From contig NZ_SJPK01000017.1 of the NCBI RefSeq assembly GCF_007859855.1, positions 1 to 64,000 of the forward strand: 64,000 nt of DNA, in the 5' to 3' direction. Source of the stretch: Allorhodopirellula solitaria (GTDB lineage: Bacteria; Planctomycetota; Planctomycetia; Pirellulales; Pirellulaceae). Each line of letters opens with the position of its first letter. Position 1 is the stretch's first letter. The notes beneath the pieces were generated by a model. The model was not told the origin of the DNA and did not search any database. It saw only the letters and a program-made list of their open reading frames with translations. Below, piece after piece: positions 1 to 8,565 of the stretch. A program made the translations under genes and the position numbers.

Positions 1-224
1 GCAAAGTGACTGACAATGAGATGCAAAGCATACGCCTAAAACGTAACAGCTTTCACGGTGACTGGAACTATGAGATTCAACCACACAAGAACAGGTCAAA
101 CGGGTAAGTTATTTCCGAACGACGCCTAAGTCGATAGCACGGCGCCAAACTCGTCAGGTTTCTCGCCCGGATTCATGCCGATCTCCATAAATCGGTTTCA
201 ACTCACCTTAACCACGAGAGATTC

Positions 225-569
225 ATGCTTGGTACCATTTTAGCGGAGCCACACGCGAAACAGCACCGCTCGCCCACTCAGCCTCAAGCGGATCGGCGTG
301 CGGGCAGCTATCTTGCCAAGATTGAGCAAGCGGTGATCCACCGGCTCTGGCACAGCGGACGCTCAACACTCCACGCCGTCAAATGTAGTTGCTCGCGAAC
401 GGAAGGTGGTCGCACCTTGGCGACCTTAACGGGGCAGTTGCCCTCGTTCTATTTGAAGCAAGTTGCGCAAGAAATTGTCCGTTACGTTGACGGAGTCGAG
501 CGAATCGACAACAAGATTGAAGTGATCGATGCAAACCAAGTAGAATCAACCGGTCTTCGATCGCGGTGA
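225..569 (+). CDS. BON-domain small protein
   Basis: This 114-residue protein carries a single BON-like domain at about residues 30-105. It shows the usual order: an amphipathic helix (IEQAVIHRLWHS), a short strand and glycine turn (LATLTGQLPSFYLKQVAQ), then the closing segment V-DGVERIDNKIEVI. BON domains usually bind phospholipid or act as small structural modules. No signal peptide is visible, so a cytoplasmic location is likely. The ATG lies after the purine-rich CACGAGAGATTC. It stands alone, with no gene visible on either side for about 220 bp. The exact role is unknown; the domain call rests on pattern only. Confidence 0.6.
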   Translation: MLGTILAEPHAKQHRSPTQPQADRRAGSYLAKIEQAVIHRLWHSGRSTLHAVKCSCSRTEGGRTLATLTGQLPSFYLKQVAQEIVRYVDGVERIDNKIEVIDANQVESTGLRSR

Positions 570-793
570 ATTCCAACCATCAATCCAACAGACCAGGGCA
601 TCCTCCGCTTCTTCCAATGGATCGGTCGCGTTGGCCTGCTAAAACTGATCGAAATATCTATCCTGCTTCCGACTTCGGCGTCCTGCTCAAGTTCGGGTTC
701 TCCTGGCTCGTTGACGGCTGCGACTCACGCCAATCGCTCTGAAGTACATAGTGAAGGGAATGAATCAGTGTTCGCCCCTTCTCGATGGCGCAT

Positions 794-2446
794 TCATTGG
801 CTGTGCAATGAGCCATCATTCATTTCCTGTGTTCGGCAGCTTGCCTTTTCGCTGGCCCGTCGAAACACATCTTCAAGCATCTCCATGGAGGCTGGTTTGA
901 GTCGATACAGATCGATGCCAGCCGACGTCGCTTGCTGCCGCAAGTCAGCATCATCGTACCCCGTCACGGCGACGAGGAACGTTTTTCGGCAGTGCTGTAG
1001 CTTGCGTATTTCTCGTGCCAGATCCAGTCCCGACATATCCTGCAGGCCGATGTCCAGCAGGATGAGGTCCGGCTGAAAGTCCTTCAACGCAGTCAGCGCC
1101 GAGACTCCGTCGGTGGCGGAGCGGGTCTCTTTGGCCCCCAGCTTTGTCACCAGCGCCTTGAGAACGTACTCGTTATCGCGGCGGTCATCGACGATCAACA
1201 CACGCTCGCACTTCGATACCGCCGGTGGCGTCTGCGCCGAATCGTCGGGCTCGGGTGCTGCACATGTTGGCAAGCGCACGACGAATGTTGCCCCTTGTTC
1301 CTTTCCGTCGCTATGAGCGGTGACACTGCCATCATGCATATCGATCAAGCTCTTGACCAAGCCCAATCCGATGCCAAGTCCGCCGCAGGAGTGATCGAGC
1401 GAAGCCGACGATTGAGATTGGGAGAAGAACTCAAATAGCCTGTGCATATCGTCGGGATCGATACCAATGCCCTGGTCGATTATGTGAAACTCAGCACATT
1501 CGTTATCCGCGCTGACGTTCAATCGGATCGAAGCTCCGTCTTCGCTGAACTTCGATGCGTTGGAAATCAGATTGATCAGCACTTGAGTAAGTCGAAAACG
1601 ATCACCGTCAATCCACGTCGATTCCGACGGAAGATTAGTCACAACACGCTGTCGTTTATCGCTGAGAGTGGACTGCATACTCTGCAGCGCCGCCTCGACG
1701 ATCGATGGTATTTGCGTCGGCTCTTTCTTAAGTCGTGTTTTTCCGTTGAGGCAGCGTGACATATCCAGTAGGTCGTCGACCAGATGTGTCATCCGCTCAG
1801 TTTGCAGCTTCAGCATTCCATGCAGCGGTTCGCTGGACGATCCGTCGTTCTCCATCAGGTCGACGGCGGTGCGGAAAACGCTCAGCGGGTTACGAAGTTC
1901 ATGTGCGAGAACGCCGCAGAGGTGGTGTAAGCGAGCTTCGGTTGGTTGAGCATCCGGTACGGATTGCTGCGGATGCGGTTGGAGGTCGGCCGCCGGCCCA
2001 GCGGCCATGCTCGCGGCGATCCGGCTCGCGACCATTCGAGACAGTCGTTGTGCTCTCGCCCGTTCGCCCTCAGAAAACGGTTTCGATGCCGGTAAACGCG
2101 CGAGCGATATCGCCCCGACGAAGCCTCCGGCATAGGTCAGAGGCAGCTTCGTAAAACGCTCGCGATCGCGAACGCCTCTCAATTTTTCATTGTCAGCGAC
2201 AAACACCAACTCGTCACTGGCAAACTTCGCATACCGTTGCGTCAATCCACTGGGCTGGAAACAATCGACACAGACCTCGTCGGCGAACTCTGGAACCAGC
2301 AACGCGACCACCGTGCTCAGCTCTTGTTGCAAGCGCGTAGTCGACGCCGGCTGTGTACTCTGCGTTTGTAAATATCGCCATGCCGCGGCTTGCTCTTGTT
2401 CGGGTAGTCCGGGTACTTCTGATTCAGTCTCGCGTTTTTGCGTCAT
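794..2446 (-). CDS. Hybrid sensor histidine kinase with C-terminal receiver
   Basis: A cytoplasmic hybrid kinase of 550 residues. Residues about 30-145 look like a GAF-type sensor domain. A HisKA domain follows with the phosphoacceptor His182 in AHELRNPL. The HATPase_c domain has the N box (LINLISNASKF) and G boxes (DQGIGIDP and GGLGIGLGLVKSL). The C-terminal receiver (about 405-525) starts RVLIVDDRRDN and has its phosphoacceptor Asp in LILLDIG. No membrane segment is seen. An in-frame ATG lies 48 bp further upstream, but the start at 2446 is preferred because GAGAGGA sits 6-7 nt before it. It is divergent from the CheB/CheR kinase across a 660-bp gap, so the two signalling units may share a control region. 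Confidence 0.85.
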   Translation of the reverse strand: MTQKRETESEVPGLPEQEQAAAWRYLQTQSTQPASTTRLQQELSTVVALLVPEFADEVCVDCFQPSGLTQRYAKFASDELVFVADNEKLRGVRDRERFTKLPLTYAGGFVGAISLARLPASKPFSEGERARAQRLSRMVASRIAASMAAGPAADLQPHPQQSVPDAQPTEARLHHLCGVLAHELRNPLSVFRTAVDLMENDGSSSEPLHGMLKLQTERMTHLVDDLLDMSRCLNGKTRLKKEPTQIPSIVEAALQSMQSTLSDKRQRVVTNLPSESTWIDGDRFRLTQVLINLISNASKFSEDGASIRLNVSADNECAEFHIIDQGIGIDPDDMHRLFEFFSQSQSSASLDHSCGGLGIGLGLVKSLIDMHDGSVTAHSDGKEQGATFVVRLPTCAAPEPDDSAQTPPAVSKCERVLIVDDRRDNEYVLKALVTKLGAKETRSATDGVSALTALKDFQPDLILLDIGLQDMSGLDLAREIRKLQHCRKTFLVAVTGYDDADLRQQATSAGIDLYRLKPASMEMLEDVFRRASEKASCRTQEMNDGSLHSQ

Positions 2447-3110
2447 GGAGCATCCTCTCGTCGCAGGTCGATACATCTGTTGGCGGAGCATCATTGGGTT
2501 CCCACTGAAACGGGTTCTTAAGACGTCATTCCAAATCCAGTTCCATACGGTCCATCGCGCCTCATCAGCAGTGCATCTCTGCGGTGATCGCCATCGCCTT
2601 CACGTTGGCTGCAAAGCTTTCCATCGGTGCCTCGCATTTTCGACACGAGAGAATTCCGCGAGCCAGGACGGGAGATTATCTTCGTGGTGCCCGTAACCCC
2701 AGCAAAGCGTAGAAATACCATATTGCTGGTGGGAGAATCCCCCATCTCAGGCTAGCCCTTGCCTCTCTCGACATTCGCGGTGGTGTTCACGATGCCCCAA
2801 CCCACCACTATTTTCTGAAACGCATGCCGGGTCAGAAAACTTGCCGCTGATCCACAGCGTTAAACGGCACACTATGTGCTCCGCCCCGTCCCGTGTACAA
2901 ACACTCCGTTTCAAAAAGCGTGAGCTCGTAGGACCCCTCGCTCTCGTATCGGACCCTGCCGGGCAGTCCAGGGCATCGCGCCAGCCAGATGTTCAAAGTG
3001 ACATCGTTTCATGGGCGGGGCTTCGAATTGGGAAACGACCAAATGACTGTTCGAAGCACATCCGTCTCCCGTATCATGAACATTCATTCAGATCCCGCAT
3101 CGGAGGCACC
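2447..3110. other. Divergent intergenic region between two kinases
   Basis: A 664-bp region between two divergent signalling genes, presumably holding both promoters. No convincing coding region is seen. Positions 2779-2862 hold a degenerate copy of the dispersed hairpin repeat found elsewhere in the window (GGTGGTGTTC...CCACCACTATTTTCT...GAAAACTTG). I could not pick out a convincing -35/-10 pair. Confidence 0.5.
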
Positions 3111-6100
3111 GTGTCGAAGCCAGCGCAGCCTGACGTTCCAATCGCTTCCCCATCCGCACCGGACCGGTTTCCGATCGTGGGAGTGGGTGCGTCGGCGGGC
3201 GGCCTGCAGGCGCTCCGGCGGTTGCTGGAGGCGGTACCCGAGGCCCCGCGTTTTGCCCTCGTCATCGTCCATCACTTAGCTCGAGATCGACCGAGCCTGG
3301 CACCTGAGTTGTTGGCAAAGTACACGCGGATGCCGGTCAACCAGGTCGACGACGGGCCACTAGTGAAACCGGGGCATGTCTATGTGATCCCACCGGGCCA
3401 ATTCTTGAGCATTGACGACGGGAGGCTGAGCTTGACTCGAATGGAGGGTCCGCGCCGCACTCCCGTCGCGATCGACTTCTTTTTTCGAGCGCTTGCGAAA
3501 GATCAGCAACAGTGTGCCGTCGGCATCATCCTGTCCGGTACCGGCAGCGATGGAACGCTCGGGGTCAAGGCGATTAAGGAGGCGGGCGGCCTGGTGTTGG
3601 CGCAAGAATTGAACTCGACCGAGTTTAGTGGGATGCCCGACAGTGCCATCAATACCGGCATCGTCGATCAAGTGTTAACGCCCGAAGCGATGCCGGAAAT
3701 CTTGGCTCGGTTCGCCAGTCACGATTACATCTGCGGCGAAGAGGCAACGCAAGCCGCCGGCCCGAAGACATCCGAGGTCAAGAATTTTCGCCACGAAGGA
3801 TCCGCTCCCGCCCCACGGGCTGGCACCGCCGAGCCAGCGGCGGAAACGCCGGATTCAAATGAGGCTGGACTCGGCGAAATCATCAAACTCTTGGCGAAGC
3901 AGGCCAAGCGGGATTTCCAAAACTACAAACTGGCGACCTTGTCGCGTCGCACGCGGCGGCGGATGTGTTTGCATCACATCGATCGGTACGAGGACTACCT
4001 CGAGTTCTTGGGCGAGCATCCGGACGAAATTCAAGCCCTCGCGAAGGATTTGCTGATCAGTGTTACCGATTTTTTTCGCGACCCGCGAGTTTGGGAGAAA
4101 CTGGCGGCCCACGCGATTCCCGAAATCGTCGCGTCGAAATCGCATGATGATGTGGTGCGAGTTTGGAGTGCGGGTTGCGCAACGGGTGAGGAAGCCTATT
4201 CCATTGCGATGCTGTGTTTGGAGGAAATCGGGAGGCAGCGAAAATCTTGTCGTTTGCAGGTCTTTGCCTCCGACATCGATGTCGATGCCCTCGATCGAGC
4301 CCGGTCGGGAAATTATCCCACAAGTATCGAGGCGGACGTGTCCCGGGAACGCCTAAAGCGTTTCTTTACGCTGCGGGATGGAGACGTCCATTACCAGGTC
4401 AACAAATCGCTACGTGAGACAGTTGTGTTCGCCGATCAAAACGTGATTGCGGATCCACCCTTCTCCCAGCTCGACATGGTCTGCTGCCGCAACCTGCTAA
4501 TCTACCTGAAGCCCGACCTGCAGCAGAAAATCATCTCTCTCTTCCATTTTGCCCTTCGTCAGCAAGGTTACCTCTTGCTGGGTACGGCCGAGACGGTTGG
4601 CCGGCATGAAGACCTGTTCAAGACGATCGACAAGAGCAGCCGAATTTTCCAGAGCAGGGGGCGAACGGCGCAGGACAAGTTCAGCTTGCCGGCGAATCGC
4701 ATCGGGCCGCGCCGCGAATATGAACTGCCGACCCGACCGGCACTGCCCAAACGTCCGGCTCAGCTCGCCCAGCAGAAACTGCTGGCGATGATGTCGGCCC
4801 GGGCAGTGTTGATCAACCGCCAGTGGCAAATTCTCTACATCTGCGGCGACGTGAACCCTTACCTGACGCACCAGGAGGGTGTTCCCAACGACAATCTACT
4901 CCGCAAGATTGTGCCCATCCTACGGAGCCAACTCCGCGCTGCGGTGCAGCGTGCCTACCACGAGGATACCGACGTGAGCGTCGTGTGTCGCGGTGAACTC
5001 ATTTCCAGTGCCTCTTCGATTCGGCTCGACGTGCGACTGATTTCCGGCGAAGACCAGCAGGATGATTTTGCCCTGATCGTTTTCGAAGACGTCACTGATA
5101 ACGGCGACCGTCCTAACACGCGACCTGCACAACCACCAAGTAAGGCTGGCGGGACCGCACCGACGTCCGAGGCGACGTTGTCCTCGATCGATGAGAACAC
5201 CCAACTCCATCAATTAGAGAAAGAACTGGCCGCGACCCAAGATGACCTGCAATCCACGGTGGAACAGTTCGAGGCGGCCAGCGAAGAGCACAAGGCCAGC
5301 AACGAAGAGGTGATGAGCATCAATGAGGAATTGCAGAGCACCAACGAAGAACTTGAGACGGGAAAGGAGGAGCTGCAATCGCTCAATGAGGAGCTCTCTA
5401 CCGTCAACCAACAACTCGCCAGCAAAGTGGGAGAGCTGGAGGTCAAGCACGCGGACCTCGAAAACCTCATCTCCGCCACCGAGGTGCCCACCGCGTGCCT
5501 CGGCAGAGAGCTGACGATTCGTTGGTTCACCCCCGCGATGCGGGAATTGATTCGCATCAAGCCAGCTGACATCGGCCGCCCTTTGGGGGACTTGCACAAT
5601 GATTTCCTGAACGATCATTTGGTCGATGAGTGTGAACAGGTACTGCAGCGATTGACACCTGTTGAAAAGGAAGTGGATTGCTCCGGCGATCGAACCTTCA
5701 TACGGCGAATTGTGCCCTACCGAACCGACGACCATCGAATCGGCGGCGTTGTGATCACACTGATGGATATCACCTCCCGGCGAAAACGCGAAGTCGAACT
5801 GGAAGAGAGTGAGGAAAAACTTCGCGACGCGAACCGAACGCTGGAACGACGAGTGGCTCGGCGAACCGAACTGCTAACCATCCTGCAACATGTCACTCGA
5901 ATCGCGAACGAAGCCCAGTCGGTCGAGTCGGCAATGCGTCTCGCAATGGCCGGGCTGGCCGACTTCAATGGTTGGCGGATCGGTCATCTGTGGCGATTGA
6001 GCACGCAACATGACAGCGAGATGCCCCGACTGACCAGTACCAAGATCTGGCATGTCAGCGACCAGATCGACCAGCAGAAGGCCGAGCTGACCGAGTTTCA

Positions 6101-7037
6101 GCGCCGGATTGAGCAGACAACGATTGACACGCCGGGAACCCTCGCTGGCATCGTCGCAGAAACGGGACAACCGCAGCAGGTCCGTGACATCTCGGAGGTA
6201 CCCGATGCATTGCAAAGACAAGCCGCAGCGGCGGGGCTGCGTGGAGCGATCGCCTTCCCCATCATGATCCGCGAAGAGACCGTCGCGGTCATCGAGTTTT
6301 TCTCCGAGGAGCCAACCTCGCCCGAACCGGAATTTTTAGAGATCATGCCCGAGGTAGGCATCCAGCTAGGGCACGTGGTCCAGAGAAAACGACTCGAACG
6401 AGTAGTCGCAGATATCGCCAACGAAGAGGAGCGGCGAATCGGCCGCGAACTGCATGACGGAATCGCTCAGCAGTTGACCGGCGGTGCCTTGATCGCCGAA
6501 TCAATTCGCGCTCGTATGCCGCCGGAACTATCGCCCCAAATCACTAATCTCGATCATCTCATCGAGATTTTGCAGGAAGCCCACGAAGACGTCAGCCGAC
6601 TCTCGCGTGGATTGATGCCCGACACGGTCGCGGCCGCAGATCTAATGCCCTCGCTCAACCGCCTTGCCGCTGAACTCGAACGGCGGTTTCGGATCGACAT
6701 CACTCTGCATTGCGAAGAATTCGATGACTCATTCGTACGTATCGATGCAGCTGCAGCAACGATCTACCAAATCGCACGCGAATCGCTTCATAACGCAATC
6801 AAGCACTCAGGCAGCGGTCGCATAGACGTTGAACTTTCCACGAGCGACTTCTTTCGGATGGTCGTTGTGGATCGAGGAGATGGATTTGATACCCGCCAAA
6901 TCAAACCCAAGAGCAATGGCCTGCGAATCATGCGTTATCGAGCCGAGATGATCGGCGGCGAATTGACCGTCGAGACCGCCGACGGCGACGGAACCCGCAT
7001 CATTCTCACCATCCCACTGAAAAGGTGCCAATCATGA
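3111..7037 (+). CDS. CheB-CheR-PAS-GAF-histidine kinase fusion
   Basis: A multidomain sensor of about 1308 residues. Residues 20-205 are a CheB methylesterase domain with the expected triad: Ser28 in GVGASAGG, His in VIVHH, and Asp in SGTGSDGT. Residues about 245-510 are a CheR methyltransferase with the SAM-binding motif SAGCATGEEAYSIAM. Then come a PAS-like segment, a long glutamate-rich coiled coil (EELQSTNEELETGKEELQSL), a second PAS and a GAF domain. The end is a NarL-type HisKA_3 kinase (His in GRELHDGIAQQL) with HATPase_c. The GTG start at 3111 is chosen over ATGs upstream because GGAGG ends 4 nt before it. It overlaps the next gene by ATGA. No other chemotaxis gene is present, so it probably senses a signal for its coupled regulator and not for motility. 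Confidence 0.88.
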   Translation: MSKPAQPDVPIASPSAPDRFPIVGVGASAGGLQALRRLLEAVPEAPRFALVIVHHLARDRPSLAPELLAKYTRMPVNQVDDGPLVKPGHVYVIPPGQFLSIDDGRLSLTRMEGPRRTPVAIDFFFRALAKDQQQCAVGIILSGTGSDGTLGVKAIKEAGGLVLAQELNSTEFSGMPDSAINTGIVDQVLTPEAMPEILARFASHDYICGEEATQAAGPKTSEVKNFRHEGSAPAPRAGTAEPAAETPDSNEAGLGEIIKLLAKQAKRDFQNYKLATLSRRTRRRMCLHHIDRYEDYLEFLGEHPDEIQALAKDLLISVTDFFRDPRVWEKLAAHAIPEIVASKSHDDVVRVWSAGCATGEEAYSIAMLCLEEIGRQRKSCRLQVFASDIDVDALDRARSGNYPTSIEADVSRERLKRFFTLRDGDVHYQVNKSLRETVVFADQNVIADPPFSQLDMVCCRNLLIYLKPDLQQKIISLFHFALRQQGYLLLGTAETVGRHEDLFKTIDKSSRIFQSRGRTAQDKFSLPANRIGPRREYELPTRPALPKRPAQLAQQKLLAMMSARAVLINRQWQILYICGDVNPYLTHQEGVPNDNLLRKIVPILRSQLRAAVQRAYHEDTDVSVVCRGELISSASSIRLDVRLISGEDQQDDFALIVFEDVTDNGDRPNTRPAQPPSKAGGTAPTSEATLSSIDENTQLHQLEKELAATQDDLQSTVEQFEAASEEHKASNEEVMSINEELQSTNEELETGKEELQSLNEELSTVNQQLASKVGELEVKHADLENLISATEVPTACLGRELTIRWFTPAMRELIRIKPADIGRPLGDLHNDFLNDHLVDECEQVLQRLTPVEKEVDCSGDRTFIRRIVPYRTDDHRIGGVVITLMDITSRRKREVELEESEEKLRDANRTLERRVARRTELLTILQHVTRIANEAQSVESAMRLAMAGLADFNGWRIGHLWRLSTQHDSEMPRLTSTKIWHVSDQIDQQKAELTEFQRRIEQTTIDTPGTLAGIVAETGQPQQVRDISEVPDALQRQAAAAGLRGAIAFPIMIREETVAVIEFFSEEPTSPEPEFLEIMPEVGIQLGHVVQRKRLERVVADIANEEERRIGRELHDGIAQQLTGGALIAESIRARMPPELSPQITNLDHLIEILQEAHEDVSRLSRGLMPDTVAAADLMPSLNRLAAELERRFRIDITLHCEEFDDSFVRIDAAAATIYQIARESLHNAIKHSGSGRIDVELSTSDFFRMVVVDRGDGFDTRQIKPKSNGLRIMRYRAEMIGGELTVETADGDGTRIILTIPLKRCQS

Positions 7038-7702
7038 GCGAGACGTTGCGGAAAGTTGCGAGAATCGTTGTCGTCGACGATCATGGAATTGTGCGATTTG
7101 GTTACGCTCAACTGATCAATCAGGAACCGGCGATGGACGTCGTCGGGATGGCCGAAGGGGAAAGGGAGGGCCTGGAACTGATCAAGCGTGAACACCCGGA
7201 CCTGGCCATCGTCGACCTGTCACTCGACGAGGGCGACGGGATCAGCTTGATCCGGTCGATCGACTCACGCAAAGACGGCACCAAAGTGCTTGTGATATCT
7301 GCCCACGACGAGGTACTGTTCGCCCATCGCGTCCTAGCCGCTGGGGGGGCGGGCTATATCAACAAAAGAGAAGCCCCTCAAAAGCTGATCCAAGGAATCG
7401 AGACGATCTTGCACGGTGGGTTGTACTTTAGCAATGCGTTGACCGATGGGCTGCTGCGCGGACGCATGGGCTCGCCAGGGACCAAGTCGGTCGAAGGCAT
7501 CGACTCGCTATCGAACCGTGAACTGCAAGTGTTCGAGCAAATTGGCAATGGCCGCAGTACTCGCCAGATCGCTGACGCGATGTATTTGAGCGTCAAAACG
7601 ATCGAACGACACAAAGAGAACATCAAGCAAAAACTTGGCATCGAGCACGCCGCCCAACTCGCCCAACACGCGACGAGCTGGGTACTCGGTGGCGATTTAT
7701 GA
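7034..7702 (+). CDS. NarL/FixJ-type response regulator
   Basis: A 222-residue response regulator. The receiver domain (about 10-130) begins ARIVVVDDHGIVRFG and has the phosphoacceptor Asp in DLAIVDLSLDEGDG. The C-terminal LuxR-type helix-turn-helix (about 155-215) contains LSNRELQVFEQIGNGRS and the recognition segment LSVKTIERHKENI. The ATG overlaps the stop codon of the kinase as ATGA, and AAAGGTG lies 7 nt upstream, so the two are translationally coupled and form a cognate pair. It is expected to bind DNA when phosphorylated. Targets are unknown; the small lipoprotein gene just downstream is one possibility. Confidence 0.9.
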   Translation: MSETLRKVARIVVVDDHGIVRFGYAQLINQEPAMDVVGMAEGEREGLELIKREHPDLAIVDLSLDEGDGISLIRSIDSRKDGTKVLVISAHDEVLFAHRVLAAGGAGYINKREAPQKLIQGIETILHGGLYFSNALTDGLLRGRMGSPGTKSVEGIDSLSNRELQVFEQIGNGRSTRQIADAMYLSVKTIERHKENIKQKLGIEHAAQLAQHATSWVLGGDL

Positions 7703-7805
7703 ACACCGCCTGAGCTCATCACGACAGGGTTGCTTCATTGATCTTTGAGGGACTCCACCGCCGTCCTGACATTCCCTCACAGTGACCCTTGATGGACTGG
7801 AACAA

Positions 7806-7822
7806 TTGGCACGAAACTCGCT
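7806..7822 (+). promoter_or_regulatory. Candidate sigma-54 (-24/-12) promoter
   Basis: TTGGCACGAAACTCGCT matches the sigma-54 consensus TGGCACG-N4-TTGC at all but one position. The invariant GG (7808-7809) and GC (7820-7821) are 10 nt apart, as required. Transcription would begin near 7833, about 57 nt before the lipoprotein start. No sigma-54 activator with an AAA+ domain is seen in the window, so this is a sequence-based inference. Confidence 0.4.
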
Positions 7823-7889
7823 TAACTACCCAGCAGTACTCAGTTCTATCCCGATAGTGCGACAGGCACTTCTTCTAGCGAGGCTTAAC

Positions 7890-8105
7890 ATGAAAACGAC
7901 ATTCTTCTTGACACTGGTATCGGCAGCCCTACTCACGTTCGCTGGATGCGGCGACGCAGACGAGGCTCCGCCGAACGCGACGACGCCATCGTCAAATCCA
8001 CCGACCACCTTGAGCGATACCACGGCCATTGATAGCCCCGAATTCAATCTGGCTGGGCGAGACGGGATGGCGGAGAATGCATTCTACAGCGAAGACGCCT
8101 GCTAG
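7890..8105 (+). CDS. Small secreted lipoprotein
   Basis: A 71-residue protein with a lipoprotein signal peptide: MKTTFFLTLVSAALL followed by the lipobox LTFAGC, so Cys would be residue 20 or so. The mature part is short, rich in Pro, Thr, Ser and Asp, and has no recognised domain. The start follows GCGAGGCTTAAC, a weak ribosome binding site. It is the gene nearest the candidate sigma-54 promoter. It may be a complete small lipoprotein, or the surviving 5' end of a longer gene, since 460 bp without a gene follow. Confidence 0.55.
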   Translation: MKTTFFLTLVSAALLTFAGCGDADEAPPNATTPSSNPPTTLSDTTAIDSPEFNLAGRDGMAENAFYSEDAC

Positions 8106-8565
8106 TGTCTCGAGCACGGAACTGGCGGCCCGATGGCTCTTTCCGACGCAGCCGAAGCTGCCACAGCCCTGGGGACGCACCGCACCGTTGTTGGCTCTGC
8201 CTGCTGGCATGATCAGGAGGCAGGGCCTCTACGGCAGATTGTTTCCAGGCAGCGTCTGAAAGCAAGCATTCCCGTACTTCACGGGAGAAAAAGGCTTCGC
8301 ATTGTTGCCTGCCGGGGTCAAGAGGTGGGACGTCCCCCGCTCGCGAGGTTTGCGTCGTGGACAAATGGCTTTCGCGATTTTATCGCTGGGAGGGAACAGC
8401 ACGAGGTTCCCCGAGAGTGTCTATGCTAAGGTTTGAGGTTTGACGGTCTTCGGGAGATCATCCTAGCTCTGAGTGAGCTCAACAGATGGAGCGTTCATGA
8501 TCTCGTTTTCAGAGTTCGTGTTTTCAGCTACGAGCCTCACCTACATTTTTTTCGGAGTGAAATGG
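8106..8565. other. Intergenic region, nothing recognised
   Basis: A 460-bp stretch without a supported gene. The reading frames here have no recognisable domain and no good ribosome binding site. No strong palindrome was seen. It may hold the promoter of the following sulfatase or decayed sequence downstream of the lipoprotein gene. Confidence 0.4.

Noticed and set aside
2841-3110. Longer N-terminus for the CheB-CheR kinase
   Set aside because: The extra 90 residues have no domain or conserved look, while GTG 3111 has GGAGG directly upstream and begins just before the CheB domain.
7025-7033. GTG start for the NarL-type regulator, 9 bp upstream
   Set aside because: The ATG at 7034 makes the usual ATGA overlap and has AAAGGTG at good spacing.
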